Source: a virus. Taken from it: a stretch of 41,191 nt of DNA. The position numbers and the translations under genes are program-made. The stretch covers positions 14,556 to 55,746 of the IMG/VR virus record IMGVR_UViG_3300029448_000050. One strand, 5' to 3'. Positions 32,901 to 40,593 of the stretch are shown here, in pieces (position 1 is the stretch's first letter; each line of letters opens with the position of its first letter). Under the pieces are notes generated by a model. It had not been told where the DNA came from. It worked only from the letters and a program-made list of their open reading frames with translations, and did not search any database.

Positions 32901-34028
32901 ATACCAACCTAGTCCATTAACTAAAGCTTCACCTATTGTGTCTTCACCAGACGCAATTTTTTTAACTTGATCAGCAGTTACATCGTAAACAGCTTCTATG
33001 TATTTGTTATTTGCATCTAATAATTCAGGACTATTTGCTTCGTTCATAACTTGAAAAATGGCCTGAGCTTTCTGGACATCACCTTGCACAAAAGGGAGAT
33101 TGAGTATTTCGGTAGCGAGACCAGGATCAGACTGCATAGCCATTTCCCAAGTTTTACTTGCACTAACTGTTTTAAATTGTTTAATTGTTAAATCTCTTGC
33201 AGCTTGTAATTCTGCAACTTGTCTTCCTTCTGCGTCTGCGTTTAATTGATTTGTATCTTCTTGTCCCCATACCTTAGTTGCTGCATAACTTAAAAACTTA
33301 CCAGTCAATACTGCTGCCGTAATTGCATTTCTAGTATTTGTTAATTTTTCTGGAACATCATTAGGATCAAGAGAGTTAGGCCTAAAAGCAGCATTACCTA
33401 AAAACACTCCTGTTTTATATTGATTACTTAATCCGTTTTTAAATTTGTTCCACAATGTTCCTAAAGTTCCTTCTTGAACATTATTAGGAAGTTTTTCATT
33501 AGTTGCAGTCTCCATAGCTTCAGCTTCAGTTTCAAACATAGACAAAGTTTCTCCTAATTTTTCTTGAGTTACTTCATCTAAAGCTTTGTTGTATTCAGTT
33601 TCAAAATCTTTTGGCTCTTCTCCTGGAACAACTACTCCAGCTGCAGCACCTAAAGCTGCTCCCCAATTTGGAGCGTTAACTCTAGTTTTAGCTCTTCTTG
33701 CAGCAGTTTCAGTTATGTCATTTTCTACATCAAAAATAGCTTCATATTTATCAACTACATTAGGAAGTTCGTTTATAAAATCAGGACTATAAGAATTTAA
33801 CTCATCTATTTCATCAGGAGTTAAATCTAAAACCCATTGTGAAGGAACTTCACCATTAGTATGTAAAATTGCTTTTTCGTATCTCTCTACATTAGGAACT
33901 CCAGAAGGAGTGTAATATTTTGTTAAATCTTTTGGTGTAGGTAAGTTATAACCCAACACGCCGTCATACTCTTGTTCCTCTTGTTTATATTTCGAGTCTT
34001 CGGCTAATCTTTTTTCTAAATCACTCAT
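26901..34028 (-). CDS. Giant virion protein with C-terminal staphylococcal-nuclease-like domain (2375 aa)
   Basis: I start at MSDLEKRLAEDSKYKQEEQE (ATG at 34028), which overlaps the preceding stop by 8 bases. Most of the protein is helical and charged with no recognised domain. The last 160 residues resemble staphylococcal nuclease (thermonuclease): PDGDT (D2228, D2230), IRVIGIMAYE (R2245, E2253) and DPYNRVLGWLYVENG (R2305). These match the Arg, Glu and Arg of the known active site, but the metal-binding Asp between the first Arg and Glu is Met2250. Length and position next to a transglycosylase suggest an ejected internal protein, possibly a polyvalent protein carrying effectors into the host. 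A tape-measure role seems less likely because it lies before the capsid gene. Confidence 0.75.
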   Translation of the reverse strand: MSDLEKRLAEDSKYKQEEQEYDGVLGYNLPTPKDLTKYYTPSGVPNVERYEKAILHTNGEVPSQWVLDLTPDEIDELNSYSPDFINELPNVVDKYEAIFDVENDITETAARRAKTRVNAPNWGAALGAAAGVVVPGEEPKDFETEYNKALDEVTQEKLGETLSMFETEAEAMETATNEKLPNNVQEGTLGTLWNKFKNGLSNQYKTGVFLGNAAFRPNSLDPNDVPEKLTNTRNAITAAVLTGKFLSYAATKVWGQEDTNQLNADAEGRQVAELQAARDLTIKQFKTVSASKTWEMAMQSDPGLATEILNLPFVQGDVQKAQAIFQVMNEANSPELLDANNKYIEAVYDVTADQVKKIASGEDTIGEALVNGLGWYSKHIVGSISTSAFLFSTDEGRKMAAEFGYGESIKKMDYSPAEVLGMRGTFTGSMIDIGTSFGFDPTVWLLTPATGIRAGAVKQFAHAKYIKGFMNKGIGKTFADDLYKILRDGTKLQKRKLLRDFGDVNQAKLRNTVRDDIARGNAETTSELFYKHYTDALLQGDNPYIFHKTAWNSFKAKRTAYLVEKAAKGDGKSLKAFRKLLTGKNISTKVNLAGPNAKRSVMDAIESMIQGTKLPEEDIVSLLNGLEDSLDELFEVTLNQGTNFNSKAVAALRVQLINQSDLINYFEMALGKRPRNIIRNLDNRTTASGQSVRNLELDEIGEGVKNLDMPKFSYQGLSPIIKKAEAKLKLLKKSGAAEDIIERQVSYISKLKENRKAGIVKPAKGTKQGEIKTYDQFQTEGILSDENFWRGSANKEFMQQLLDDANELAGLVSGSKESIAASAQFTKFLDDFYVKLDEILSGTLRGRNFEEVGALVQKTHHQLMNKLDNIMKEYDTMLNTSIRGEQQRVMVDALNNMVVKLGWHKYKKFQGGWYELVSAGDKVYDQAKAVAKGAIKKDKLEVLKDHPNAVWVENPIKIKTNKEGVITAIDIDWATIKIMMNYQDEVGAASAVLRGQSKIFDKQQGTRFLYNETEEAFMAAGRQYDAQLIRDLKKNFRLKSDIPDEEVIAYVEQVRDLRRTTNQVVEGELPISPLEFTLINSAVEGNNTINLFRRLNEKWWYEALEKFQRTWAFEKVMRPSTAFVAAFDELFFYKSIHGWKGTRKDYFLNRGVRKTLREIRKAGGVDKAMNNPALAEKINEWVYKAMERQQKLPIEIAQRYKIGFDKNAPVELLSNTDAGFFQYAQQHIDSLLKDYGFQQYAQVIDKLRKLKPGKELTQKQIDDMFLKGEDDWAKWFSTSDADYIKGLKLYGYKQGESAINTVYVGLKKNPVPHQHYLTNSEEAWKYYDSLKKWYTLGVPAKHADDVWNSFIKAALERTRKGGNLNALPDQKWIGRIKVPGVKKQNGFLGQKNKLMARESSLMEQMFGNPAWNRANLFANKAHATRAEQLKALFKSQGKQIVRAEDIGEGFGIATEAVDPRFQSDMWGMSYFDQQLFDAGYVTDNYINALAADYATGEIDDMMLKFHMSTPIGRDFRFLAPFGGPWSDFWGRYLKDLTRRSQLRGNWWAFTDEKTAGNFVKRRLADTLNHLPNLRRASYMSRIANAELKGTMPNPLAGAGLGEERIQVDFSPITFLPNGDSPMFAVNPIGGVIPIALIGAAMNVLDNDAYFELQDTLEDLFPSTTFFPPEEQWKNDGLGTLGSYIAGGGVLNQTYRSMDFVQEALGMHEAPQSIADVPTQLKYGRTENNYLYDNTDIVLNMQTNWETIGDFQDYANSIAKDARNNAALSAGAQGVIRLGVPTNVKFTTRYTDVADNWIDFANQVGIYEDVVRPESRELLKNNPYNENNKVQVLNDIRKWWFRLGDTTEGRAQQLLLARQYPQIYSMTIPGYTVTEIGARLLQQLEGKIYNEGEVFRTGTQDNSSQYKDYLANGLIEVRLPDEKVKHMINENAGWVVNAVPVIYDRMAEVVNQGLVDVAGILGETQGMSSAEILSNADMREYYGIELASADVKNIEDISSKFTNRLFTPEELGPEVTGLIQEVLAGTGYENPVNGYYSPIEIIPYLYAAQKAGKLNPAYVFSSQDSDSQQFNKGMQLLTGLTKASTFWDEDIDGPQQLEFLKRFENKMYALNELWETNDGQIANNQEIQDLVDDVYETFTIFNHIMGDINSFEGKDIMSGEQWWNFFIKPKFKALDLEWKQPVPAEGSIQDQTFSVTLADGSIDAKFQTIAASKPFKAVKVNASASNVPDGDTINSMYSASDTEAIRVIGIMAYEIGTNPVTNPEEREIAIQQKAFLQQLVDRYEGRLYYVTDSRFGNDNRKDPYNRVLGWLYVENGINGDLADGQGEYLFFSDHFSPADNYYTLNRDEPFASVETKKSDRSVWDLGNFIDKIKVDD

Positions 34029-34440
34029 CGTCACCCTGCATTTGAGATATAACCGCTCCTTCAATTATTTTGGCTGCGGCAACTCTTACTGCTGGGATTT
34101 TTGTATTAGCGTAAATTTCTAAAGCATTATCTACTGCGCTTTTTCTCTGCTGCTCTAACTCTGTTATTTCAGGAGCAGCTGGACCCATACCTTGACCAAA
34201 AGGCAGTCCGTCACTTGCTAATCCACCTTGATTAGCAGCATTAGCTACATAATCAGAAACATTTCCTACATTAAAACTTTCTTGAGGCACAGGTGCAATT
34301 CTTGCAGGCGTTCCTGGAACATTTGTATCTCCTTGCATACCAAGAGACATACCACTCTCAGCCGCTTCACCTTCTATTTTTTCTTTTTCGCCGTAAGGTA
34401 ATCCACCTAAATCAGTAATCTGACTTATGCCGTCACTCAT
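34021..34440 (-). CDS. Small acidic late protein (139 aa)
   Basis: Starts right after the portal stop (ATG one base on; GGAGG upstream). The N-terminal 70 residues are Gly/Pro-rich and likely disordered (MSDGISQITDLGGLPYGEKE); the C-terminus is helical (NALEIYANTKIPAVRVAAAK) with an acidic end. It could be a portal-associated or internal head protein. No family is recognised. Confidence 0.6.
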   Translation of the reverse strand: MSDGISQITDLGGLPYGEKEKIEGEAAESGMSLGMQGDTNVPGTPARIAPVPQESFNVGNVSDYVANAANQGGLASDGLPFGQGMGPAAPEITELEQQRKSAVDNALEIYANTKIPAVRVAAAKIIEGAVISQMQGDDE

Positions 34441-36174
34441 TTATCCTCCTATGCCTAATGCACCAAGAGAAGGCAAGTTCGCAGCTTCAGGTGGTAATCC
34501 TCCTTGTTGTTGAGGTAAACCAGGTTGTTCTGGAACTTGTTGTTCTTGTTGCAAATTCTCTAAAAGTTTACTTACTACTTCATTTAAATCGACATTTTCT
34601 TTGCCCATATTGCTAAGAAGTTCTGCTGCTAACTGAACATTACCTTGAGCAGCTTGTTGATATATACCTTCCATTAAAGAGTCTGTCACTCTTTGTTTCA
34701 CAATCCTTACTTCTTCTCTTGTAGGATCTTCTAAAAAATCCATTTCGTCTCTTGCAGTTTCTCTTGAAATCAAATTTTGGTTTAAGTTCATAGCAAGTCT
34801 CATTTCTCTTTGGGAAGGATCTGTTCCTGCACCAATTCCGTATCTTACGTTGTTATCATAATGTCCTGCTATATCTCTTGAAGGTATAAAAATCTCTGGT
34901 TTTTTTCTGTCAGCAGCATCTCCGTGAATTGTCTTTTCTCCGTCACAATACTTTTCATCAAAAGCCAACAATATCTCTGTTCCTTTTTCTAAGAAAGTTT
35001 CAAATTGTTTATGAGCTAAAGCAAGTCTTGCGTCAATCTGTCCCATAGAAGCGTCGATACCAGCAGCAGAAACAATACTTGCACCTGGATCTCCTGAAAG
35101 TTGTCCAGGAAAAGATGCTTGAGCTCTTGCTTCAGAAGCTAATCTACCGATTAAATCTTTTGCGTCAAAGTGACTTCTAGATTGCATACGTTCCATACGA
35201 GACTCTGGACTTCTTCCGTGTATAACGGCTCCAGGGCCAAAGTCATCTGGATTCATAACATCATACTCAAACACAGGTGGATAGACTTCTTCTTCTGAAC
35301 TTGTGATTGTAAGTGTCATTAACCTGTGCATTGTTCTAAGTATGTGTCTTGTTTGATCAAAAATTCCTCTTGGTTGTCCGTCAAATGACGGTACTGTAAC
35401 TTCAACAACAGGCACTTTACCTAACTTATTTTCTTCTTCAGTTAAAATAATTCCTGTTCTTTTTTGCATACCTGTTTTTGAAGCATCAGCAATCATATGA
35501 ATATACTTGTCTGGAAAAAACCAAAACCACTCTTCTACTTCAGTAACTCTAGGATCTAACACACCTCTAGCTACTGGATACTGTTTTAAAATAACATCAG
35601 TAGATACTCTTTTAGCAACTAATAGCTCAATAATATTTCCTTTTGTATCCTTAATTGGATAACAATATCTAGGGTCTAACCTTTGTAGATACGGATTTCT
35701 TTTAGCGGGATCTTCGGAAAAGTCTGACCATACGCCACAATATGCTGCACCAGCTCCTGCATAATCACCCCACCATTGAGCCATTAGCTCGTTTATGTTT
35801 GAGCCACTCCATAATTCTTTTACTCTACGTTCTCTTTTTCTTGCAGCTCTTTCGCCGCCTTTTAAATCTGCATTAACAGGGACAGGGATTCTGACTGAAG
35901 GCATAACGGCACCGCCAATAGCAGACCAATGATGTATGCCCATTTCAATAATATTTGCAACTGAAGGTGCTTCGGCAGTAGCAGTCAAGTTAGCCCAAAG
36001 CATATGCCACTCTCCATTAACAATGGAAGTAATTTCTTTTACTCTAGATTTATGCTCAGAGTGAGTTTCTATTAATTGATTTCTTCTATCCCAATATTTT
36101 TGAGAAGGAGAAAGATTTCTACCTGCTGAATTTGCGTTTTCTAATGGTGTACCAAAATTTAAATTATTACTCAT
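34441..36174 (-). CDS. Portal protein
   Basis: 577 residues. It lies directly after the terminase with an overlap of 4 bases and before virion proteins. Segments such as AAYCGVWSDFSEDP, LQRLDPRYCYPI, EEWFWFFPDKYIHMI and GKVPVVEVTVPSFDGQPRGI are typical of the clip and wing of phage portals, and the long helix LALAHKQFETFLEKGTEILL fits the stem and crown. The C-terminus is Gln/Pro-rich (NLQQEQQVPEQPGLPQQQGG), probably disordered inside the capsid. It forms the ring through which DNA is packed. A partial counterpart begins at bases 60-1. Confidence 0.85.
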   Translation of the reverse strand: MSNNLNFGTPLENANSAGRNLSPSQKYWDRRNQLIETHSEHKSRVKEITSIVNGEWHMLWANLTATAEAPSVANIIEMGIHHWSAIGGAVMPSVRIPVPVNADLKGGERAARKRERRVKELWSGSNINELMAQWWGDYAGAGAAYCGVWSDFSEDPAKRNPYLQRLDPRYCYPIKDTKGNIIELLVAKRVSTDVILKQYPVARGVLDPRVTEVEEWFWFFPDKYIHMIADASKTGMQKRTGIILTEEENKLGKVPVVEVTVPSFDGQPRGIFDQTRHILRTMHRLMTLTITSSEEEVYPPVFEYDVMNPDDFGPGAVIHGRSPESRMERMQSRSHFDAKDLIGRLASEARAQASFPGQLSGDPGASIVSAAGIDASMGQIDARLALAHKQFETFLEKGTEILLAFDEKYCDGEKTIHGDAADRKKPEIFIPSRDIAGHYDNNVRYGIGAGTDPSQREMRLAMNLNQNLISRETARDEMDFLEDPTREEVRIVKQRVTDSLMEGIYQQAAQGNVQLAAELLSNMGKENVDLNEVVSKLLENLQQEQQVPEQPGLPQQQGGLPPEAANLPSLGALGIGG

Positions 36175-38081
36175 TTATTCCTTGTAAACATTCTATCTCT
36201 TATAATAGGCGGAATATTTCGTCTTGACACGACTTTTGTTAAATCAACACTAAATAATGAAGAGTTCTTACATTCTCCATTTGCAATCCACAAAGCGATC
36301 AAAGCGTCCTGTTGTTTCGCCCAAGGAAATACTAGCATATCATCTATCAAAGGCTCAAGCTTTTGTTTATCAGAAATTGTTGCTGAAGGAAACGCAATAA
36401 GGCCGCTATAAAATAAAGCCTGCATAGCGCCGACTCCATACTCTTCGTCCCATTTAGATCCTCGTTTTTTACCAGCACCAGTTGTTTTATGTTCAATCAT
36501 ACGAGTTCCTGCCCACTCAGCACGATTCTTTACAGTATCATCTCCTAGTATCGTAGGAGCAAAGTTTGTTTCAATAACTGTATATGCAACTCTATGGTCT
36601 TTGTATTTTTCCCAAAACTCATACATTAATTTATTTCGTACGCCAGTCGCACCTAATCTAAATCCCACAAAAATATCAACAACAGTTCTAACTCCTGTTT
36701 CAGGATTGTACGCAAGCAAAACTGATGCAGCTCTACCAGTAGTAGCAGGATCAATTCCAAGTATTAAAATCTCTTCAGGATATACCTGACCAATACTTCT
36801 AGAAGCACCTAGTTCTAAAGCATTATCTATAAGTTCTTGTTTAAATATTCCTTCTTCGTTTTGAACATCTTCTTGTTGATACACAAGTTTCCACCTCAGC
36901 GGATCTCTAGAACATATTTCATCTCGTATGTCCCTAAGCCCAGGTATAAAAACTTCTGTATCAATCGTTTCGTCGTGTTCCCATTTTCCGTCTAAGGACC
37001 AATACTCTTTCCAGTTAGGTTTTTCGTTATCTGTATGCTCTTCTAAAATTGCAGGTATAGATACGTGTTTAAATATCTTATGTTCTTTCCAGGAATCTTT
37101 CCATTGTCCGTAATTATCTAATGGGTGAATTCTTGTTCCGTTAACTAAGGTCTGACCTCTTTGGGCCCTAGACCTAGCTTCCTGCGTAAACCACTCGTCA
37201 ATTCTTCTTCGCCTAACATCGGTTTGTTGATTCTCTAAAGTTAAAGCGTCATCAAGAATTAGTAAGTCAAGTCTTGATCCATAAATCTGTTTACCTACTG
37301 ATAAGGCCTGAACAGTCGGATCTCTCTCACCAGACTCTCTTTGTCGTATGGTTATTTGGTCTTTAGACCAACCAAAACCGTCAGATTTTTGTGACTTAAA
37401 TCCATTAAAGTCTTCTATTAGATTTCTTTCGCAATCCTTATATAAATGCGGATCAGTTAAATATCTTTTAATTCTTCCAAGCAAGTCTTGTGCTTTTTCT
37501 CCAGACTTAGTTACTAGAGCAATACGTATGTCTGGATTCTGACACATTTTATATACTGGATACCACAATGCAGATAAAGTAGACTTTCCAGATTCAGGGT
37601 GGCCTAATACTAAAACAAGTCGTCCTGTAGGATCAGCTAAATTTTTTTCTATCTCAAATTGATGCGGAGCAAAGTCAACGTTAAAATATAATTTGCAAAA
37701 TTCAGAAAAGGACATATTCGATAAATCAGGGTAGGAATCCTTAACTGCATCACCAGATCTAATTTGTCTTGCTTCAGCTGCCCAGTCTTTATGTCGGATT
37801 GAGTTTTCTTCCCACCATTTTCTTGTAACACCGATACGCTTACAAGCTTCGGTGTAGGTAAGTCCGTACCTAATACACTCCAAGAAAGACTCCATAGCCC
37901 ACGCTTTCCAGAGACTTGTACCTTTTTTTGCTGGCGGTGGAGGTAAATAAATTTCGGCATCTTGATCGAATTGAAAAACTTCATTATTTGCTCCAAAGAT
38001 TTGTGCTTTAACTTTCGCTCTATCAGATAACAAATCTGCGTCAGAACGTTTAGGCCTACCTGCCTTAACATCTTTAGTCAT
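36171..38081 (-). CDS. terL: Terminase large subunit, copy B
   Basis: 636 residues, aligned with copy A over its full length with only a few small length differences. It retains Walker A (GHPESGKST), Walker B (LDLLILDD), ILGIDPATTG, VIETNF and LIDDMLVFPW, so both copies look active. The N-terminal helix-turn-helix (YTEACKRIGVTRKWWEEN) is also kept. By eye about three in four residues are identical to copy A, with differences spread evenly, as for related phages rather than a recent duplication. The ATG lacks a Shine-Dalgarno site and stands 6 bases after TATAGT. Confidence 0.95.
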   Translation of the reverse strand: MTKDVKAGRPKRSDADLLSDRAKVKAQIFGANNEVFQFDQDAEIYLPPPPAKKGTSLWKAWAMESFLECIRYGLTYTEACKRIGVTRKWWEENSIRHKDWAAEARQIRSGDAVKDSYPDLSNMSFSEFCKLYFNVDFAPHQFEIEKNLADPTGRLVLVLGHPESGKSTLSALWYPVYKMCQNPDIRIALVTKSGEKAQDLLGRIKRYLTDPHLYKDCERNLIEDFNGFKSQKSDGFGWSKDQITIRQRESGERDPTVQALSVGKQIYGSRLDLLILDDALTLENQQTDVRRRRIDEWFTQEARSRAQRGQTLVNGTRIHPLDNYGQWKDSWKEHKIFKHVSIPAILEEHTDNEKPNWKEYWSLDGKWEHDETIDTEVFIPGLRDIRDEICSRDPLRWKLVYQQEDVQNEEGIFKQELIDNALELGASRSIGQVYPEEILILGIDPATTGRAASVLLAYNPETGVRTVVDIFVGFRLGATGVRNKLMYEFWEKYKDHRVAYTVIETNFAPTILGDDTVKNRAEWAGTRMIEHKTTGAGKKRGSKWDEEYGVGAMQALFYSGLIAFPSATISDKQKLEPLIDDMLVFPWAKQQDALIALWIANGECKNSSLFSVDLTKVVSRRNIPPIIRDRMFTRNK

Positions 38082-38087
38082 AGTCGT

Positions 38088-38096
38088 ACTATAACA
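38088..38096 (-). promoter_or_regulatory. Extended -10 promoter, leaderless, terminase copy B
   Basis: Minus-strand TGT-TATAGT, 6 bases before the terminase ATG, exactly as in copy A (1963-1971). Conservation of hexamer and spacing in diverged flanks supports a functional site. Confidence 0.62.
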
Positions 38097-38234
38097 CTAA
38101 CTATTAACTTTTTGTAAAATCTGAGACAATATCTCACGACAAGATTTACAAAACCCGTCCTTAATCTCAGTAGGCATACCGAACACGTTAATTGGTCGTA
38201 CGCCGCAATTTCGGCATCTTATTACCGCTACTAT
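38097..38234 (-). pseudogene. Zinc-ribbon ORF lacking a standard start codon (45 codons)
   Basis: The frame reads VAVIRCRNCGVRPINVFGMP then TEIKDGFCKSCREILSQILQ: two CxxC pairs 18 residues apart, a complete zinc ribbon. There is no ATG, GTG or TTG before the first pair. The best candidate is ATA at 38234-38232, 4 bases after GAGGAGG and overlapping the RepA stop (ATAG). Either translation begins at ATA, or the start was lost and the gene is dying, or the frame is reached from RepA by slippage (no good slippery site is seen). Copy A has no counterpart in its RepA-terminase gap (1957-2019). Confidence 0.5.
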
Positions 38235-39328
38235 TTGCCCTCCTCGTCTAGCAAATCGTCCTGGACGTGCTCAATTCTAGGAACAGGTCTAGAACTCTCA
38301 CTCTCTATTATATCCCAACCTTCCTTAGAAACACTATATTGTTTACTTCTTCCGTCACCCGTTTGCGTAACAAGATCTTCTCTGATAAGCTGAGCCTTTG
38401 GACGCTCAAAACGGCCACCTTCCATATTCGCAGCTTCTCTCCAAGCTTTATTAAAGAATTTCTCTCCCCTAAAGGTAGTAATATCAGCCAAAGCTTTAAG
38501 TAAGGAATAGTCTCTAGCTTTAACACCTTCTTGGTACGCAGTCAGCGACGCGGAGCCACTTTCCTGGTCAGACGTAAGCATTAAACTCCAAGGTTTAAAT
38601 GGCTCAGCATCTTTTTGTTTTGTGCACTCCATTTCAATAAATCCGTCATTATCTCCACGTGCAGTAAGGTGTATAGTCGTATCGGCAGATGCCCTGATAA
38701 CACTAGATCCTCTCATAGATTCCCCACTCTTTGTATCGTGGTGTACGGCCATAACTGCGCAGTTAAAGTTCTGTCTAATGGTATCAACCATAGCTACAAC
38801 CTGTCCCATATCTTGTTGTAGGTTTTCATTAGCACCTACGGTACAACGTTGTAGTGTATCAAAAACTATAAGGCCTGGATCCACAGATTCTACCATATCC
38901 AAAAAATCCAACTGTTCTGCCGTAGGGAGTTTTCCAGGAGGAGCAAATAAGGGCACCGCGCTCGTGTAATAGAAGACAGGTGGAAATATGGAGGCATTTC
39001 TCCTGTTCTTCCAAGCGGTTACACGAGCACCTAGGTACCCAATTCCTTCCGCTAGTACGTATAATACAGTAGTCTTTTGAGTCTCACGACCAAACCAAGA
39101 CCAACCATTTGCTATTGTGTTTGCCCAATCAAGAGCCAAAAATGTTTTACCAACGCCTGCGTCAGAGTGCAGTACTGTAAATCCCTCTTCCATTATGAAA
39201 TCCTCCATTAACCATTCAGGTGGTTTCAGCTTGGTAACGTCTTCGCCCTTTATGTATGAGAGCGGTTTGTAATTATCTTCTAATCTATGATGCTTTAATA
39301 AAAGCTTTAGTCTTTCTGGTACAATCAT
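38231..39328 (-). CDS. RepA-like RecA-fold ATPase (replicative helicase/loader), copy B
   Basis: 365 residues with Walker A (HSDAGVGKT, 54-62), VLYVLAEGIGYLGARVTAW, Walker B (LIVFD, 153-157), HHDTKSGESMRGSS and a C-terminal winged-helix-like end (RPKAQLIREDLVTQTGDGRS). It is roughly 70 percent identical by eye to copy A, least so in the first 30 and last 25 residues. ATG at 39328 is preceded by GGAGG at 5 bases. A dense array of TTAGTCCA boxes lies just upstream (39372-39532), so RepA may control its own expression or bind there to start replication. Confidence 0.88.
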   Translation of the reverse strand: MIVPERLKLLLKHHRLEDNYKPLSYIKGEDVTKLKPPEWLMEDFIMEEGFTVLHSDAGVGKTFLALDWANTIANGWSWFGRETQKTTVLYVLAEGIGYLGARVTAWKNRRNASIFPPVFYYTSAVPLFAPPGKLPTAEQLDFLDMVESVDPGLIVFDTLQRCTVGANENLQQDMGQVVAMVDTIRQNFNCAVMAVHHDTKSGESMRGSSVIRASADTTIHLTARGDNDGFIEMECTKQKDAEPFKPWSLMLTSDQESGSASLTAYQEGVKARDYSLLKALADITTFRGEKFFNKAWREAANMEGGRFERPKAQLIREDLVTQTGDGRSKQYSVSKEGWDIIESESSRPVPRIEHVQDDLLDEEGK

Positions 39329-39371
39329 ATTCCTCCATATTTTGTATGTTCATCTTACACAAAGTTCGTTT

Positions 39372-39532
39372 TTAGTCCAACGATACTGGACTAAAAGTTA
39401 GTCCAAAGGGGCTGGACTAACTATGAACTTAAGATCATTGAGATTTCCATTTAGTCCAATGATTATAAGGTTTTTTAAAAAGCCAAAGTTAGTCCACTTA
39501 TGTCCACCCTTTAGGGTGGACTAAGGGACTAA
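39372..39532. promoter_or_regulatory. Operator/iteron array upstream of RepA copy B
   Basis: Seven exact copies of TTAGTCCA or its complement TGGACTAA lie at 39372, 39387, 39398, 39413, 39451, 39489 and 39517, plus the variant GGGACTAA at 39525. The second-to-last segment contains a palindrome GTCCACCCT-tt-AGGGTGGAC (39502-39521). The boxes alternate in orientation, giving paired sites. The same box stands before RepA copy A. An array of this density is typical of iterons or repressor operators. Confidence 0.75.
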
Positions 39533-39618
39533 TGGGACGAAGTTTAGGGGACTTAATAGGGGAATATAGTCAATATATCTAAATAACAGTTAATAATTGG
39601 GTTTTTGAGAGAATCTAA

Positions 39619-39682
39619 GGGTTTTCGCAAAATTAATGTGGGGACTTTCTCTAGGTTTGGGAAGGGGCTTCTTATAATCGTC
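39619..39682. promoter_or_regulatory. Conserved noncoding box, copy B
   Basis: Counterpart of 3343-3405: GGGTTTTCGCAAAA, ATGTGGGGA, TCTCTA and CTTATAATCGTC occur in the same order and nearly the same spacing, while the segment between TCTCTA and CTTATAAT differs. TATAAT is at 39673-39678. Conservation across two diverged control regions argues for selection. Confidence 0.55.
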
Positions 39683-39805
39683 GTTTGCCTTAATTCTCAG
39701 TGGTTGACCAGAAACCCCTTCCCTTCACTTAAAATCATCTGCGGTGCGTGGCTCCTCGTGATTTTATAAACTTAATAAAATAAATAAAAATATAGACATA
39801 TTAAA

Positions 39806-39856
39806 TTACTTTGCTTGCACAAAGTAAAACAAATGCAGTTACTTTCATAAAGTAAC
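39806..39856. repeat. Paired hairpins sharing TTACTTT half-sites
   Basis: TTACTTTG-cttgca-CAAAGTAA (39806-39827) and GTTACTTT-cat-AAAGTAAC (39838-39856) are both perfect 8-bp stems, giving four TTACTTT half-sites in 51 bases. The flanks are AT-rich. It could be an origin or a dimeric regulator's double operator. Elsewhere in 39683-40593 I see further small palindromes (for example GTAGCTAAAGCTAC near 40173, TGCAGC-aagcg-GCTGCA near 40418) and a 12-base direct repeat GCGCAAAACATA near 40092 and 40244, but no gene I can support. Confidence 0.55.
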
Positions 39857-40593
39857 CAAACAAGAGTCGTATTGCAACGACAGTGCACAATCTTTTCTTT
39901 AAAAAGAAAACATTGATCAAAAGAAACTTAAATCCTTATTGTGTTAAAATATATCGTAGCTGATATCAAACCCCCTTTTTTATTGATAGCTAAAGCTAAA
40001 AAATGAATTGTACGCCGACTAACCATACTACAATTTGCGTAATTTGGCGTTAGCACAATATTTTAATCGCTCCTTGTTTTGCACAACGCTGACGCGCAAA
40101 ACATAGTCTCTAAGATCGCTAACTAATATCAGTCAGTTGCGAGTAAACTCCGCCAAACGCCAAATCATAATGTAGCTAAAGCTACAACCACCGCGGGGGA
40201 AGATGTCGCCCAAGGTAAACCGTTGTTTTGCAAGAGCAAGAGCGCAAAACATACTTAACTATCCTTGTGCGATTGCGGTGGTCAATGACTTGTCGTGTTG
40301 GCCCGCCTTCCTTATTGCCCTAAGCAGGGAAATTATTAGTAAGCGCTCAAAGAAATATTGTGCTACAACCAAAAAAGCACAAAACAAGCACTAGATCGCC
40401 AGCTATTTTATGTGGATATGCAGCAAGCGGCTGCAACCACAAAAATTCTAGTGTGTCCTTTGGACATTTTGCACTTTGGTGCACTAAGCGGTGCACTTGC
40501 TATCACCAAATCACAGATTTGGCTCGCAACAAATCGCAGTATAATTGTCGGCGTTACAATTCATTTATCAATAAAAAAGGAGGTTTGATTAAA

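Noticed and set aside
26901-34028. Virion RNA polymerase of N4 type
   Set aside because: Size and position invite the idea, but I see no polymerase motifs, and the only recognisable domain is the nuclease-like C-terminus.
34029-34064. Twelve extra codons at the start of the giant protein
   Set aside because: The ATG at 34028 has the usual 8-base overlap with the previous gene; the longer form would only add sequence shared with that gene.
40203-40588. Open frames of 63-76 codons in the right-hand control region, and upstream extension of the 131-residue gene
   Set aside because: They lack ribosome sites, cover palindromes and have unusual composition; the true gene starts at 40594 after AAGGAGG.
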